From positions 3,477,001 through 3,541,000 of the forward strand of contig CM073321.1 of the NCBI GenBank assembly GCA_037043015.1: a stretch of 64,000 bases of DNA, given 5' to 3'. The translations under genes and the position numbers were made by a program. The notes beneath the pieces were generated by a model that saw only the letters and a list, made by a program, of their open reading frames with translations, had not been told where the DNA came from and searched no databases. This document shows, one piece after another, positions 11,546 through 24,221 of this stretch; positions within the stretch are counted from its first letter, which is position 1, and each line of letters starts with the position of its first letter. This DNA comes from Bryum argenteum (Eukaryota > Streptophyta > Bryopsida > Bryales > Bryaceae).

Positions 11546-12149
11546 CATGGCTTTAGAGGAACGTTTTAAATTTTTTTTATGAGAGATATGGACCCCATGA
11601 CCATTGAGTTAGGTGTATTTAAATTTCTTAAAGGGTTACTTTAGTCCAATTGAGTACCCCAAATCCGTGGACTTTGATCCTATTTCTATGTGAATGTGAT
11701 GATGGCCCTATTTTATAATTCATCAAATAGAAAATAATGGCATCGTACTTTAGTGTCGACTATAAATTAGGGCTGACATCATTGTACCTAACATTATGAA
11801 ATTGGAGATCTCTATTGTCTCTCAAGAAGATTTCTTTTTTTTTTCACACACTTTGATTCCATTTATGGGATCCAGATTATACCTTATTAGAGGCATTTAA
11901 TTTGGAATAGTAAAATTTACATTAGAATTAGGGTTGACGTCATCATTTAGCGGCAAATTTGAATTCCATTACAGTGTATTGACATTTGTAAAGCACTTAG
12001 TGTACATTCAGCTATCAATAATAATCATGATAAGTAAAAATATAAAACCGTATTGAAAAACTCATAGATAAATAGTAGATTATGGTAACTACAAATACAT
12101 GGCGCTACCAAGTCGAGTACCTATCAGAAAACAAATCACATACTACGCT
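11546..12149. other. AT-rich non-coding region
   Basis: No coding sequence supported. AT-rich with TTTTTTTT runs. Confidence 0.5.
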
Positions 12150-12935
12150 GAAGGTGTAGCACCATTGAAGTGCAGGTCACACACATCAACCTCAAAGTCT
12201 ATGAACTTAAGCATTTTATTGCTAAAACGTAGACGCGTAGTGTCAGACAAAATGGGAGATGGGGCTTCAACAAACTCTTGGGTAAGACGCTCAAAATGCA
12301 AAATGTATAAACTTATTCTAAGGTAGCTGTTACGGAAACATTACTTGTATTTGCGCTCCAAGTGAAGACAATACCCCCATCGTCCGTGAGACAATCCACA
12401 AAACATTGAATGAAAGAGGGGTCTTTTTATCATGACTTTTGAGCCTCGCCATGGCGTACTGTTCGGAGGATAACGCAATGTCTCTTCGTCTACAAAGTTA
12501 CAAACGTAGTCTTGTTCATCAGGGATGATTGCTACACCCGCGTATGTGTGTTCCACTTGCCGAGATTTGAACTTTGAAATGAACTTCTTACAAACATAGA
12601 CCTTGATATTGAAGTTGTGAGTCTGCAAAACACTAGTATAGATTTATTAAAGTACAAGCATAGAGGGCATTAATAATGAATTGTAAAATTTGAAACCATG
12701 AATTATTTCGTATATGATTTTTTCTGGTGCGGTAGGGTGGAGGCCATAGGCAAGGGATTATATCCTCACCAGTTTTGAACAACACGAAAATTATATGTTG
12801 CGGACTCAGAATCGAGAGTACGCTTGATTCTACAATCTTTGGGATGCATCACAAGAATGGCTCCAATGTCTGTCAAGTGGTATGCGGCAAAGATGAAGAG
12901 GTTCTCAAAGTAGTTTTTATCACGGTGGTTTCATT
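12150..12935 (-). pseudogene. Degraded three-exon gene of unknown function
   Basis: Three coding-like blocks on the - strand. Positions 12772-12920 encode YHLTDIGAILVMHPKDC and end VVQNW at a GT donor. Positions 12341-12625 begin after a TTTTGCAG acceptor and encode NIKVYVCKKFISKFKSRQ, then VEHTYAGVAIIPDEQDYVCN. Positions 12150-12292 encode APSPILSDTTRLRFSNKML and FIDFEVDVCDLHFNGATPSA before a stop. The upstream side stops at the terminal-repeat-like sequence at 12950, as if cut by that insertion. It would belong to the level-2 element. I recognise no domain. Confidence 0.4.
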
Positions 12936-12949
12936 ATGGGATTTCTGTA

Positions 12950-13055
12950 GGGTGGAAGCACACTAGGGTGGCTCAGTTTTGGACAGCCCATTGTACCATT
13001 ATTGTGGTAAAATTCAACTAAATTTTCGGAGGCAATTTTTTGAGGTACTGTGAGT
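12950..13055. repeat. ~110-bp terminal repeat, copy 1 left
   Basis: It begins GGGTGGAAGCACACTAGGGT and includes CAGCCCATTGTACC. It is related to 44515-44625 in the same orientation and to 34706-34822 in inverted orientation. Confidence 0.6.
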
Positions 13056-14328
13056 ATAAGGGGATTAGTTTATATGTTTAAATTGTATTGGAAAGTGGGC
13101 TTCTTGGCAGAGCTTTTAGTGCGCGGATTAGGGAGCGGGGGGTCAGGTGAGCTGGAATTAATATGGAGGCTGGCCTTCATTGCTTCTGATAGCTCAACCG
13201 GTGATCACCCGCACCTTCCCCTACCGGTGATCACCGGTCGTCTTCTTTTCGCATCTGGCGCTGGCGGCTGGGTGTTCGTTGGAATGCTCATTCTGCTATG
13301 TGTGCTCATGAAGCTGTGACGTTGTTGTAGAGGGAGGTTAAGGGCGCAAGTGTTTCGGTTAGTTTTGTACGGAGCGATTGCTTTTACGAGGTTTAGGGTT
13401 GGTTCTTTGAAGGCTGCAGCGAAGAAAGAAAGCTTGTAGTGTTGATCAGTGTAGAAGAACTTGTGCGTAGTAGCGCTGGCGTTGTTGTGTTTGGGAGCAG
13501 TTTTGAACGCGTCATTGTAGTGCTGATCAAGGTTTAGGTACGGTGTTTGCAATGTAGCGTTAGGTGAGGTACGCAGGTCAGTTGAGCAAACGTGAGAGCT
13601 CTCCCCGCTTCCAGCAAGTCTGATTGTTGGAGTTTGCTACTGTGTGTCCACGAGGAAAGAGTACACCGGCTGCTGTAGATAGTTAGGGTTTCAAGTTTGA
13701 AAATTTTGCATGGCGGTGATACTCAGGGGCAGCTTGAGGCGCGGGGCGTGGCGAGAGAACTGCAAAGTGCGCAGAGCAGCTCTCGAGGCGAGCCCGGAGC
13801 CACTGTCGAGACGAGCGCGGAGCAACTCTCGAGGCGAGCAAATTGAGGTGTATTTGAGGTACTTTTGCATCTTTGCTTTGCACTTTGCATTTTGCTGAAC
13901 TGGAGCTCTTGCTGTGAAGTTTGTGAGGATTGCTTATTTAGGGAGGTACTGTTAGTAGGACAGACGTAGGATTCGATGGTAGAGACTAGACACAAGTGAA
14001 TCTTAGGGAATATTTGTGATGATTTGTCCTACGATTTGCGGACGATTGCACGTTGAGTACGTTGAGTACGGGACCGAAGGCCGCTGGCTTCGAATTGGCA
14101 TCTTTCTCGAGAGTACTTAGACTGCTTTAATGGCTATTAATTATAGCATTTCCGCTACAAGGCTGAAGACTTTGTTTCAAATTTCCACATTGCATGCTTT
14201 TGCTTTCGTATGCTGTAGTTTGCCGCAGACTGAAGTGAGCTCTCATGTTTGATGCTGTTTTGTTCTAGCTTACCTCTCTCGTGCATACTACGTCTGTGGT
14301 TTGTTAGTAGAGTTTAGGCTTCACCACC
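13056..14328 (+). promoter_or_regulatory. Leader/promoter region of copy 1 gene
   Basis: About 1.3 kb without a supported coding region. It contains paired GGTGATCACC palindromes at 13200-13209 and within a perfect 16-bp palindrome ACCGGTGATCACCGGT at 13223-13238. The paralogous copy keeps the same arrangement. It also has GAGGCGAGC/CTCGAGGCGAGC repeats at 13785-13840. Confidence 0.5.
13200..13238. promoter_or_regulatory. Paired GGTGATCACC palindromes, copy 1
   Basis: Two palindromes start 26 bases apart. The second is extended to ACCGGTGATCACCGGT. Matching pairs occur at 44823-44832 and 44854-44863. A dimeric transcription-factor or transposase binding site is a reasonable guess. Confidence 0.5.
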
Positions 14329-17238
14329 ATGGGCCGAGGAAAACAGGGTGGAGACAAGTCTCCTGCAGATCGCGAGGTGGAGGTCGGGAGGGTGAAGGAA
14401 GACAAAGGTGGATCAGACTCAGATGAGGAGCTCGACCTGTATGATATTGACGGTGCCTTGGCGAAGTTGAAGGAGCCACCGGTGGCGCTGCACTATGAGG
14501 ATTTTGTTCAAGATTTCCAACTTGAAGGCAGTGGCCGGAACCCACACCGATTCAAAAATCGTGAAGTACCGGAGGAGCTCGTGGGCAGTTTGTTTGGGAG
14601 GCGATGCGGTAAGGATGACAGATCGGGGTACAAATGGCAGGACTGCACCAACAAAGAAGTATTGGCGAGGGTGAAGCATGTGCACCCAATCGTTTACTAG
14701 CACGATAAAGACCAGATGCCAAGTTTTCTGAAGATAAAATTTGCACAAGGTGTTGCTTTGGAGCATGCTGAGGGCTTGGGGACAGTGAACTGAGCTGCAT
14801 ATGCTCAAGAAACGAACCATATGCAGCATGGGAGGTGGGACGCGCAGAGAGCAAAGTTGCTTCATTGCAAACAGAAAGGTGTCGAATTGACACGCTACGA
14901 CTTCAAGAAAGTGAAGCTTAAAAAGGGCGGTGCAACTAGGTTTTTGTTTGCTGGATTGTCAAGGGGGGTAAGAAAACTTAGCACTTTTTTCTCACTAATT
15001 TGTTTGATGGTTACTTTAGTCTTTGCATTGACTAACTGCATTGTGTGGTTATCCTGCAGCAAGAGTCTGAGGTATGTGCATCGAGGATCCCATCACGGAT
15101 GGAGGAGGACATGGACTCATGTACAAAAGAGAGGGTGCGCACCTCAACGCCAGGATAAAGGTGCTCGCCAAAGAGATCAGCGACGCAAGGGCTTTATTGG
15201 CACCAACCCAATCAAGGCCTGACCTCTCTGCCCAGGAGACGAGGAGCGTGGAGTTACTTGTGAATTCACTCGAGGGACAGCTGGAGGCGGTAACAACGAG
15301 TTTAGGAGTGGGCATGGACGATGTTGACATGCTCAAAGTAAAGCGGAGTATTTTGGAGATGATGAAGGGTGATCATGAAGCAAAGTTGAGGGACGCCAAG
15401 CGTGACGGCGAGAATTTGATGGAGGAGCTTCAGTCCTTGGAGTCCAGTATCACCCTCAAGCAAAGGCAGCTCCAAGCATTGAACGAGGAATTGTCGAGGT
15501 TGCAGTGTGGCAGCCGACCGTTGGGAATTCAGCCTTGGCCCATGTCATATGCAAAAACTGACATGGTCTAAGTTAGATAAGAGTTACATTTTGATTACGC
15601 ATTGCTCATTGTGTGCAAACGAATTCCCTGATTTTGATGTTAATGTGGCTAGTTGTCAGCACTTATACCACCCATGGTGCTCAGTGGTAGTATTTAGCAA
15701 AGGGAACAAATATGTTGAACCAAAATGCGAGGGGGAAGCCAAGCGAGAGTGGCGGTAGAGTTTTGGATGGGGTTCTGTACCTGAGGAGATTTGTCAACCA
15801 CCTTGTGTACAAGAGGTACCGGCGCGTATAGAGGAACTGCCATTAGAGCCAAAGGGCAAGACAACATTACTTGCAGATACAATTTTTACTATTTGAATGT
15901 ATGAGTTCTATAGTTTATGTAAAAGACTGGAACTCCTGTGGTACTTTGGTACACGGCGTTGTGTAAAACTTCGAACACTTATTGTATTGTTCACATTTAG
16001 TACTTGTCGACGCAATGGCTTGTAGTGTCTATACTTGGATGTATCAGCTGTATAGTTTAGATAAATAATGGAACTCCTGTGGTACTTTGGTACTGGTGTC
16101 GTGTATAACTTCGGACACTTACTGTATTGTTAACATTTAGTACTTGTCGATGCAATGCTTGTAGTGTGTGTACTTGAATATGTACCTAGAAGTATCCAAA
16201 TTAGTAAGTGAAAAACGAGTATGTAAACATTAGAAACACATTAACCAATAGTAGTACTTCTGCTACAACGGTATAGTAAAAAGAGGAGTAATATTTAGTC
16301 TATGGATATAATACATGTACAAAGTTGCATAGGTTAACAATATCTCAGTACTTAGTGTGTGTGAATGTCTGCGCATGGAGCTTTAGGAGTAGGATATGTA
16401 GTATATTTGGCTACTTGTGTACAAATATAATAATAATCTGCTTTTTGTATATGCTTTATGTCGTGTTGTACTCTGATTCCAAAGCAGGGGTGCGTAGGAG
16501 TGCTTTTATGTTACCAATTTTATACATTAGATACTTAGCTTTCTGTGCGGTACTTAAGTTTCAATTCTTTCAACTAATGTGGTGGCTTAAACAGGTCGTG
16601 TGCAGGGTTCAAAGCTTGTCACTGGCAAACCGTATGGACCAGCATCTAAAAAAGTGGGTACTTCATCGTTGACTCGACCACCTATCGAGGGTAAAGGCTC
16701 TTCTACAGTTAGCGTAGCAGCCATGAAGAAACCACTGGGTCCATCCGACACTAAGGCGAGTAAGGTGGGGATTCCATCACCTCTGAAGGATGCCATAGCT
16801 AGGAGGTTGAGGCCAGAACAAGCACTTCTTGTGCATAAAGTGTCTACTATTGAAGGAGGAATACCATGTGCGCTGTCAATCCAACAACCATCTCAGACTA
16901 CAACAAATGAGATTCAAGCAATCGACGAGGGCAACAAAGAGGATGAGATTGATGGACGCCAGGATAAGTCGGATGTGATCAACCACGAACTGCCAGTGTT
17001 AGAAGTTGTAGAAGCCAAAGATGCACATGGGCATACGTTGCCGGCGGCGAGTACAATGGAGAACCAGACGTTGCCCGAGTTGAGTGAGGACAACCAAGCG
17101 GTTTTAGCATCACCGAAGATGCAAACAACATGCACAGTCAAGGCATTACAGCATGGCCAGTCTTCTCCCCTTGTCTCTAGTCGTGAGTTACCAGACCAAG
17201 TAGGACCGAAAACAACCCAATTTACTTCTAAAACCTAG
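14329..17238 (+). pseudogene. Novel-domain / coiled-coil / RING-H2-like gene, copy 1
   Basis: The ATG at 14329 is in good context (CACCATGGG). Exon 1 (14329-14967) encodes an acidic start (DSDEELDLYDIDGALAKLKE) and a domain with YKWQDCTNKEVLARVKH and MPSFLKIKFAQGVALE. It is broken by TAG at 14698 and TGA at 14791. An intron (GTAAGA to CCTGCAG) leads to exon 2 at 15060 with a coiled coil (15250-15510) rich in LKQRQLQALNEELSRLQ. A frameshift follows, then a zinc motif THCSLCANEFPDFD with SCQHLYHPWC at 15590-15690, matching C-X2-C-X13-C-X-H-X2-H-X2-C. Another exon (about 16606-17238) is a Ser/Thr/Lys-rich linker. In the second copy an equivalent linker precedes a SET region, while here the gene is cut by the 17.3-31.2 kb block. 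Function unknown; a ubiquitin/SUMO-ligase-like or DNA-binding role is possible. Confidence 0.65.
15908..16180. repeat. Tandem duplication of ~141 bp in intron
   Basis: Two adjacent units share GGAACTCCTGTGGTACTTTG and ACATTTAGTACTTGTCGA, with a start-to-start distance of 141 bases. They lie in the intron between the zinc-motif exon and the linker exon of copy 1. Confidence 0.75.
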
Positions 17239-18677
17239 CAAAATGGTCGACCTTCCGAGTAACGTTCCACAGAGATTCTGTAAAGTGCAAAGACAAGATG
17301 AAGTCGGGGTTGACTACCGGTGCTACGCTACAACGACCTACTGCAATCTTAATACACCGGAATAGTGGATCGTCTGGTTAGACCTAATCGCGTTCCAACC
17401 AAACACCCGGGTGACCGGGTGATCTCTGATCCGGGTGCCCTTCTCTGAGCGTTTAGTCTCTCGACCGGGTAGGACTTAGTGGCAGATAGTGATTTAGTTT
17501 GACCTCCGTAAATCCTCGGAGGGATCCTTCCTATTAGTTTGGAAGAGTGCGGAATAGTCACTCTCTACCGGGTGATTAAGGTCATCGGAGTTTCACCGCT
17601 TTGCTTTACTAGTACCCTTTCCTCTCCTGGAGTTCTTCCCTTACCACTATTGCCACTATCCGGTTTACCTCCCGAATAGTGGGTCACACAGCAGCGGTCC
17701 GGTTTCCTCTCTCTTCCTAGTCAAGGGGTTACTTGCGCTCCAGATTGCAGTGAGTGGCATCCCACCACTCGATCTGGGAGATTTCTACTAACGAAACCTG
17801 AGAAGGGGCTAATCAGTATCCGGGTTGTACGCAGTTCTGAAGGAGGACTTCCCTCAACCGAACATCCCGTTCCGGAGGTCGACAGTTAGGGCGGTTTTAC
17901 TCACCAGCCTTAACGCCTCTGTCCAATCCGGATGACGTCACAACTTCTCAAACCAACAAAACACACCCAGGGTCGCTCAGACTCTCCTACTCGGACCTCT
18001 TACTAACCACGTTACTCCTCTAGAAATCCCTCCACGGGTACTGGAGTTGTAACCACCAAATCAACAAGGGACTCTCTGCATCCACCCCCGGACTCAGGTC
18101 TCACTTACATACACACAATCCCGGAATCATTGACACGCACAACACATGGACACGAGTTCTCAGATGCAAGCTTAACCTTCACTCACGAAGGCGGAATTAC
18201 AGAAAAGACGCGAAGCACTCCGCGGAGGCCTCGCTAAGTACCTAGGATCCCGGCTTTCTCGGAAACCCTATCAGATCCGAAATTTCCGGAATCCGAGATT
18301 CCCGGGGTGAATGTCAGTAAGGCATTTGCTATTTCTAGCTAAATCTAACCGAACTAATTCTTAATACTAACTCCTGCTGGCGGCGTTGGGGCGGCTCGAG
18401 GTAAATGGCGGTGGTGTCTTCCTCCTGAGAATGCTGTTTACTTGCAAAAAGGGGAACTACTTGGCCTTATCCGGGGTGGTGGGGTGAAAGAGGGGCTTCG
18501 CAGGATTTACTGAGTCCTCCTGCTCTTCCACCTATTCCGGAGCGCTTGAAGCTTCGACGGGAGTGGAACGGGGTGGACCTCCTGTTCTTCTTGTGGAACC
18601 ATGGGCTCCTCCGGTTGTACCGGTCCATCGTGACCTTCCACTCCCTCGACTTGGGGCTCCGGTTGCGGGTCTGTTAC
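17239..18677. other. CCGG-rich non-coding flank of gag-like unit
   Basis: GC-richer sequence with many CCGGGT/ACCCGG words and no supported ORF. It follows the 3' end of the - strand gag-like gene, so it may be its 3' untranslated region and LTR. I could not match it to a second copy near 31 kb, so the element's boundaries stay open. Confidence 0.4.
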
Positions 18678-20233
18678 CTAGGTGTGCCTCGTGGATGCCG
18701 ACTCTCCCCCTTCTGTGCTCGTAATCGGATTCTCACCCGGTTGTTGGGGGGAACTGGCCTCCACTGGTGTTGCTTCCTCCTCTTCTATTACTTCGGACGC
18801 TCCCACTTCATCCGTGGCCTCCACTCCCCGAGGTAATGTCGCGTTTCCTTCCTCTGTCCTCTCTTCCTGTACTTCACCGTTCCCTGGGATCTCTCGGCCC
18901 TTTGGAATGGGTACGGACACCTCCTCGACTTCTATCGGAGTCGATTCCTCAGCGGGTACTCCTGGAGTTATGACTATCTTCTCCTCTTCTGGAATGGCCG
19001 CTTCCCTTGGATCTACGCGGGGCACAGCTCCTAGCAATCTGCCCGTGAAAGTCCGGAATTCCTTGAGGCATTGATTAATCCCTACCGAATGCCTCCGGAG
19101 TAACTCCGTTGATTGGAGTGACTCGTCAATGCCAATCCGGGCGTCGTAGAAGGTTGCCTTGGTTTGGGCCTCCGCATCCGATTGCAGCACCTTCAGAATG
19201 GAGTGCAGTACCGTCCTGTCGATACTCTGCAATTTGCGGAGGGTGGACTCCTGCTCCTGCACGGTCCTCCTGAGAGCTTCCACCTCCGGATGGGTTTGCG
19301 TGTCCGAGGGCTCCGGTTCGCATTGGACTCCCACGGAGGCCTTCTCCTTCGGATGGGCTCTCAACACCAGCTCCACCTTCTCCCTTCACAACTTCGCCGC
19401 CTCTCGTCGCCATTCCTCTGCCAATTCCCACTATAAGAAACCTGCGTTTTTAGTGATGTTGTAAATGATGTCTATAAAGACAATGTAGACATTAATTCGG
19501 ATGTCTTATAGACGATAAAACATCCTAGACATGACAGATGTCTATGCAGACATCTAAATAGACAAGAAGATGTCTTAAGATCGAAGATGTCTTAAGGTAA
19601 TTTTGGAAGGGTAAAAAGTGTGGCACGTGGGTGCCACGTAGATGACACATCAGCTTGAAGTGGACGGGCAGTGCCACATGAGGATGAAATTCATAATGAT
19701 GTGGAATTTTACATGGTCCCACGAAAGATGACATGGCGGCGCCAGAATCCTACGTCGACCCGAGAAAATCCGACGTGGCACCCGGGAAAATTCGACGTGA
19801 CACGCGGGAAAAGTTGACGTGGACCCGGGAAAATGACGTGGCATGCAACGTCAGCATATTGCGGAGGTTTTATGCTCCTATCATGATAGTTTTAGACATC
19901 AGTTAAGACGACTTAAATGTCTTGCAAAACATTTTAAATGTCGTACAAGATGTCTTGCGAGACGTATGCAATGTCTTACAAGATATCTTAGAAGACAATT
20001 TTTATGTCTTATAGGATGTTTTCAGTGCGTAGAATGATGTTTAGGTTGATGCTCTTATTAAATTTGTGATGTTTGCTCGGATGTTTGTAGCGACATCCTA
20101 TAGGACATCAATGTAAACGTTTTGTGTTAGACATGCTGGTTGCAACAATGTTACTATTGATGTTTTCTGGGCATATGAAAGGACATCTAGGATGACATTT
20201 TTAGATGTTTATATAGTCATCAGATCCGTAATC

Positions 20234-21520
20234 TGTGAGAGCGTGAGAGCGCTCTCTTGTTTAAATGTTGTTAATAATGACTTTTATTAATGCAGTGTTT
20301 GCAAACCATGACATCTTGAGGTAAATTGATGAATATACAATGATCTAGTTTTGAATGCAATTTGTATATTAGGGGTTAGTTGTTGCAAGGCCTTTGATGG
20401 GACATTTAAGACTAATTTTAGCTTTAGGATGTGGAAGGACTAGAGGAGGAAAAATTCCCCCTAGTGGATCCAATTGATGATGGAGAAGAACTAGAGGAGG
20501 AAAAATTCCCCCTAGTGAATCCTAAATTAGAAATAGGGTTAGTTGCTTAAATTAGAATTGAGCGTTTTACTATGGGCTTTGTACAACTAGTCTTTGATGT
20601 CCATGTTGTGTTTGAAATTTGATTGTTGTAAGTCTCATCCATCTAACCTTGTGGTAGCATGTGAGGCTACATCCATAGATGAAGTGGTTGATGGAATGGA
20701 GGCTTTAAGGATGGAGCGCGTGAAGTAGTGACGACATTCATCCAATAAGACCTTAGTTGGGGCTTTGAGCCTTAGTAGGGTTGGGGTGAGCCGCCTCTCC
20801 GGCGGCTCCATATTTTGTACTTAAGAGCTTGTTTGCAAGCTATCTACAATCAAGCCTTCCTCTTCTTGTTTGTATCTTGATTCATCTTGTTTGTCTACCT
20901 CTTCTTCTTGTAATGCTTAGTTGATAGGAGAAAGAGGGCCGAGGGCCTCCTTCTCTCTAATATTGATCTCCCCTTCCATGCTAGTAGTGATTGCCTTGAG
21001 TGTGTGATGTCTTCTCTTGTACCTCTCAGATTTTCCCCCGTCAGTCCCTCGGTTTTTGTCCAAACAAATCAAGACTTGATATGATGATAGATCTCTTCAG
21101 TAGCTTTCCATTGATATATGGCTTGTCCGATTCCGAGTTATAGGGAGGGAGATACACCCCTCCAAAGTTAAGGGTGTTGAAGGGTAACCGCTGCCGGCAG
21201 TAGGAAAAACAGCCCCAGTTATTTAGTAATCAGTCCTAGGTTTCTGGTCCTATGATTCTGAGATTCTGAGGGTGAGTGCAAAATTGACTTAGCTTTCTAA
21301 AAAGCTAAGGCATGCCCCAATCGGAGCTAGGATGGAGAAATGGCGAGCCAAAAGCCGAGGAGGGCTCAAAGGGAGGCCGGCGGCGGTTTTCATCTTCTTC
21401 TCTCCCTTGCTCCTTGTCTTCTCCTTGCCTCCTCTTGTCTCTTCCTCTTTCCTTCATGTGCTGTTCTTGTTAATCTCCTTGTGACCAAAGGCCACCTCCA
21501 TGGTGGATTTTTGGCTCACA
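20234..21520. mobile_element. Solo LTR inside CACTA A
   Basis: 1287 bases beginning TGTGAGAGCG and ending TTGGCTCACA, i.e. TG...CA termini with short inverted ends. It is flanked by a perfect 5-bp target duplication TAATC (20229-20233 and 21521-21525). The related CACTA B and C lack this block and keep a single uninterrupted copy of the site. It includes a 47-bp direct repeat (GACTAGAGGAGGAAAAATTC at 20437 and a near copy at 20487). Confidence 0.85.
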
Positions 21521-21591
21521 TAATCCACATACGTCTCACATAACATCAACTGTAAACACTATCACATCAAAAAGTATGAGTCAAACATATA

Positions 21592-22273
21592 TTGCTTAGG
21601 TCATTAAAACCTCAGATAACACAAACTAGAATATTTACTAATACGCCTGTCAACAACTACGATATACTACGCACCCACAATCTGAACTCCGTAAGTCCCT
21701 CCACTACCATCGCTTGCTGTCGATACCCGTATGGTCATGTGCATGTCCCGCCGCTACACATATTCAATAAGCCAATATCAACAGCATTTAAAGAAGGGTT
21801 TGTAAAGGTAAGAAAATTCTGATTTGATTCCATTTAATTGCACTACCTAGGTTGAGATGGTTTACTTCCTAACCTCAAGATATCGACACAGTTAGTCATT
21901 CTTGCAAACATCTTCTTAAACATTTCTTCAGACATCCTTCTAGACATCATTAAAAACAACGTTATAGACATCTATGCATACATCTGTTTCACTCACCTAC
22001 AAGCACGCATGTCGCTTCGCGGCCTCAGATCCTGTTTTGATGCCCCGACCCCTTATGTCCTACCCTCCAAAACAGAATTTTATCAACACATTTAGACATC
22101 TTCATAGACATGCTCTAAGACATCTTGCAGACATCATCATAGACATCTTCTACAACAAATCAAATACTACAAGTACTAGGGTTTCCTCCACAACAAATCA
22201 AATACTACAAGTCCTAGGGTTTCTTGTACAAGCTGCTTTAGAAATCCAGTACCTCTTAACTAGGAAATCTTAG
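21592..22273 (+). other. Two short ORFs conserved among CACTA copies
   Basis: 21592-21822 encodes 76 aa (MLRSLKPQITQTRIFTNTP...) and 21974-22273 encodes 99 aa (MHTSVSLTYKHACRFAASDP...). Uninterrupted counterparts occur at 29471-29701 and 29029-29319 in B, and at 40628-40858 and 40177-40476 in C. They may be remnants of a captured host exon; no domain is recognised. Conservation largely reflects the recent common origin of the copies. Confidence 0.35.
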
Positions 22274-23249
22274 CCACATGAAGAAGGAAACCTACTCTTG
22301 AGAGCTACTAGATTTCTACAAATACTATCCTCTTATTGTAGTTAAAAATCATTTTGAAACTGAAGGGAAATTTTTTTGAAATCCTCTATACTTTAGACAG
22401 TAACTCCTTGGAAAAATTAAGGTAAAAATGAGCTTTGTAATTCCATTTGAAGATCTCATGACCTAACTATGGCGGCGGCAACAAACCCTAGCCACATGAA
22501 GAAGCAAACCTTAGCCTCTACACTCCAAACTCTAACTCCTTGCAAAAATAAAGGCAAAAATGAGCTTCGTGCGGTCTCTAATTCTACTTAAAGGTCTCAT
22601 GACCTAACTATGGCAGCGGTAGCAAACCCTAACCGCCTCTGTTCATCCATTGAAGTCAATAAAAACCATCGCTGTAAATGGTTCTAAATGCTATCGTAGA
22701 TGTCATCTTCGACATCTTCATAGACATCATGTTAGACATTTTCATAGACGTCATCTTAGACATCCCTGCAGACATTATCATAGACATCTGATGACATCTT
22801 CACGGGTTCAACCACAATATATTAACTATAAAAGGTTTTTTGTTTTCCCTCACAACAAATCAAATACCAGATGCTTTAAAGTTCTTTCCACAACAAAGCA
22901 CGTATTTTAAGTCTTAAAGTTTCTTCCACAACAAATCAAATAATCTTTATCGATAGAAAAAATGTGGAATTACAATCATGAGACTATTTATAGTCTTTCA
23001 TGGTGTTAGGCTCTCTTTCAAACACTTAACTACCTTTTATTTCTACCCTAACTAACTTTCCAACTAACTTTCCTAATACTAATTCTACTCTAGAATTGTC
23101 TCCTAAACTGTATTAAAACGCTACTTTCATAAATTCATACTTCTTATAAATTTGCTTAAATTTTGTATAATATTGGTTGTTGATGATAATGTAATGTATA
23201 ATCTTGCCATTAGACTATAAGTAATCATTAATTAATCAATAATATTTTA

Positions 23250-24221
23250 CCCCTAAACGTCCTTGGGGTATTTTTAGCCAAAAACTCATTTTCAAAAAAA
23301 GTGATATAGATCAAAATAAAGATAAGCTATTCAGATCTCAACCGTCCAAACTTCTAATAGACTTGTAGTAGATCATGTGGACCAAAACTTGACTCATGGG
23401 ACCTCATAGATTGCGAGATCATAACATATTAGTGCGCAAAACAGGATACAAAATATCATCATTTCCACTTTGAAGTGAAAATACTACCAATAGGAAATTT
23501 GCAATCAAAAAATCAGCAACTAGAAAGTTGTTCATCTTCATCTCAAAGACAATCTTGTACCAAAAAATTCATCAAAAAAAAATCTTGGCTCAAATAGTAG
23601 CCTTGTAGTCGTGAAAACTGCCAAAAATTTTACAAAGGAAAAATAGTCCAAAACTAGACCCCTCGCACTCAAATTCATGCCTTTTCTTCAATATATCCTC
23701 GATTGGGTCAAGATTTCTACCACTAAAAATAGACTATAATTGGAATCCATCCCAAAAAATAAAGTCAAAATCTAACGGTGGATAAAGGAGATCTAGCTCT
23801 TCAAAAATCATCCATTTTTTCACTTTTTTCATCGTAGAAACATCATTGCAAAGCCAATACCAAAGTTATCTAGATCAAAAAACTTCCAACTACAAAGTTG
23901 TTGGGATGCATCTAAATATCAAACCTATGAAAATAAAAATCATGAAAAACTATTTTAGATTTCACATAATTGGCTTGCAATGGTAAAACATGCCAAATGT
24001 TTGAAAACCCAAAAACAAAAGCTGCCTTCACTAAAATCCATGCCATTTATTCATACTTTATTTTATGAGTCTGAAATTTCTACCACATAAACTAAACTTG
24101 ATTTGTAACCTAACCCAAGTGATTTTGTCAAAAACGGAGTTTGGATGAAGAAGTTATGGCTCTTCAAAGTTTCTGCCCTTCATCCAAAATATCGTTTTTC
24201 GACACTAGGGACGTATAGGGG
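23250..24221. mobile_element. MITE inside CACTA A (TTA target duplication)
   Basis: 972 bases with terminal inverted repeats CCCCTAAACGTCC and CCCCTATACGTCC (12 of 13 matching), flanked by TTA at 23247-23249 and 24222-24224. The three-base TTA duplication suggests a PIF/Harbinger-related non-autonomous element. B and C lack it. No ORF. Confidence 0.8.
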
